From NCBI GenBank assembly GCA_016188105.1, contig JACPIL010000061.1, forward strand, positions 1 through 6,701: a DNA stretch of 6,701 nucleotides. Reading direction: 5' to 3'. A program made the translations under genes and the position numbers. Positions 5,853 through 6,701 of the stretch are shown piece after piece. Below the pieces are notes generated by a model. It saw only the letters and a program-made list of their open reading frames with translations, had not been told where the DNA came from and ran no database searches. The DNA is from Candidatus Woesearchaeota archaeon (GTDB lineage Archaea; Nanobdellota; Nanobdellia; Woesearchaeales; GW2011-AR9). Every line of letters starts with the position of its first letter. Position 1 is the stretch's first letter.

Positions 5853-6701
5853 ATGGGAAAATTCTCGGACCTAGGTTTGAAAAAGGAAATAGTAGAAGTT
5901 CTGTCTACATTAAATTTTACAGAAGCATTAGAAGTCCAGGATAAAATAATCCCTTTGGCTCTCAAGGGTAAGAATATTGTCTTTACCTCCAGAACGGGCA
6001 GCGGAAAGACCTTAGCTTACCTGCTCGGATACATCGGCAAAATAAATAGAAAATTATGCATTCAGATGGTCGTTTTAGTTCCTACCAGAGAATTATGTAT
6101 CCAAGTCGGGAAAGAGATGACTAGAGTTTGCCAGCCATTGGGAATTAAAGTAGGCATGCTCTATGGTGGGAGGGAAATAGCGGGTGATTCTATCACCATC
6201 AACAAAAAGAATCACATCATGGTAGGAACTCCCGGAAGACTTATCCAGCATATCAATGCTAAAAGAATCAAAGTTGGAGACGTTAAATACTTAGTTTTTG
6301 ATGAAAGCGATCAGATGTTTGACCATGGCTTTTTTGATGAGTGTGTGTATGTAAAAACTCGAGTCAGCAGCGATGCTCAGATCATTTTTTCTTCTGCTAC
6401 CATCAACGAAAAAGTTAAGGAGTTTATTAAGACTGAACTAAGCGAGTATGAACTACTGAAAATAGGGGAATTGATTCCTAAAAATATCACGCAAGAAGTA
6501 ATATTTTGTCCTATTCCTGAAAAGAAAGAGATTCTGCTCAAATTCCTGCAGCAGCATAAGTTCAAACGGATCATGATCTTCTGCAATCGCAAAGACAAGA
6601 CTACAGAAATCACCCGATTTTTGTCTGAGCATAATTATCGCGCCAGAGAATTAAACAGCAATCTTACCCAGGATGAGCGCTTCAACACTTTAAATCTCTT
6701 C
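5853..6701 (+). CDS. DEAD-box ATP-dependent RNA helicase, 5' part (truncated by window end)
   Basis: The frame runs open for 283 codons to the window edge. It encodes an ATP-dependent RNA-remodelling enzyme of superfamily 2, probably cytoplasmic. The Q-motif region has F4 and Q29, but the usual P-T before the Q is A-L (ALEVQ, 25-29). Motif I is SRTGSGKT (46-53), Ia is PTRELCIQ (77-84), the GG pair is at 105-106, and Ib is TPGRL (126-130). Motif II is DESD (150-153), with Ser for the usual Ala of DEAD. Motif III is SAT (181-183), and motif IV is IMIFCNRK (240-247) at the start of the second RecA domain. The segment normally reading LHGDLxQxxR is LNSNLTQDER (267-276). Motifs V and VI lie beyond the edge. 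All residues needed for ATP binding and hydrolysis in domain 1 are present. The ATG at 5853 is supported by the TATA box about 25 bases upstream and by starting three residues before the Q-motif phenylalanine. Confidence 0.93.
   Translation, partial: MGKFSDLGLKKEIVEVLSTLNFTEALEVQDKIIPLALKGKNIVFTSRTGSGKTLAYLLGYIGKINRKLCIQMVVLVPTRELCIQVGKEMTRVCQPLGIKVGMLYGGREIAGDSITINKKNHIMVGTPGRLIQHINAKRIKVGDVKYLVFDESDQMFDHGFFDECVYVKTRVSSDAQIIFSSATINEKVKEFIKTELSEYELLKIGELIPKNITQEVIFCPIPEKKEILLKFLQQHKFKRIMIFCNRKDKTTEITRFLSEHNYRARELNSNLTQDERFNTLNLF

Overview
The window looks like a piece of a DPANN-type archaeal chromosome (Woesearchaeota/Pacearchaeota-like; the exact lineage is inferred). Three start codons have a TATA element centred about 25-30 bases upstream, the spacing expected for leaderless archaeal transcripts. 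No convincing Shine-Dalgarno sequence precedes any gene. The membrane-protease-like, THUMP-methyltransferase-like and small PD-(D/E)XK genes also have an archaeal look. All genes are on the + strand and tightly packed, and no gap between genes exceeds about 136 bases.

Layout. 1-273 is the 3' end of an scpB-like chromosome condensation gene, cut by the window edge. 274-409 is a promoter-bearing gap. 410-2884 is a complete, bacterial-type gyrA. Its stop codon overlaps the start of 2881-3948, a THUMP-domain RNA methyltransferase homologue whose SAM-binding and catalytic motifs have decayed. Next come 3984-4715, a site-2-protease-like membrane protein with no HExxH zinc motif; 4717-5064, a small multi-pass membrane protein; and 5068-5376, a small soluble protein of unknown function. 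These three are separated by gaps of 1 and 3 bases, so they form a compact sub-operon that appears to have its own TATA box at 3952-3961. 5471-5770 is a stand-alone PD-(D/E)XK nuclease-like protein starting at GTG. It is followed by a perfect 9-bp inverted repeat that overlaps its stop codon. 5853-6701 is the 5' part of a DEAD-box RNA helicase with a DESD motif II, running off the 3' edge.

How the genes relate. ScpB and gyrase both act on chromosome compaction and topology, so their adjacency makes functional sense. The most notable feature is two successive probable pseudoenzymes directly downstream of gyrA: a methyltransferase fold without its catalytic motifs, and an S2P fold without its metal-binding site. 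They are linked to two small proteins I cannot name. Both have intact reading frames and retain the rest of their family pattern, which suggests they are kept as binding or scaffold proteins rather than being decaying genes. I see no CRISPR array, tRNA, rRNA or insertion sequence.
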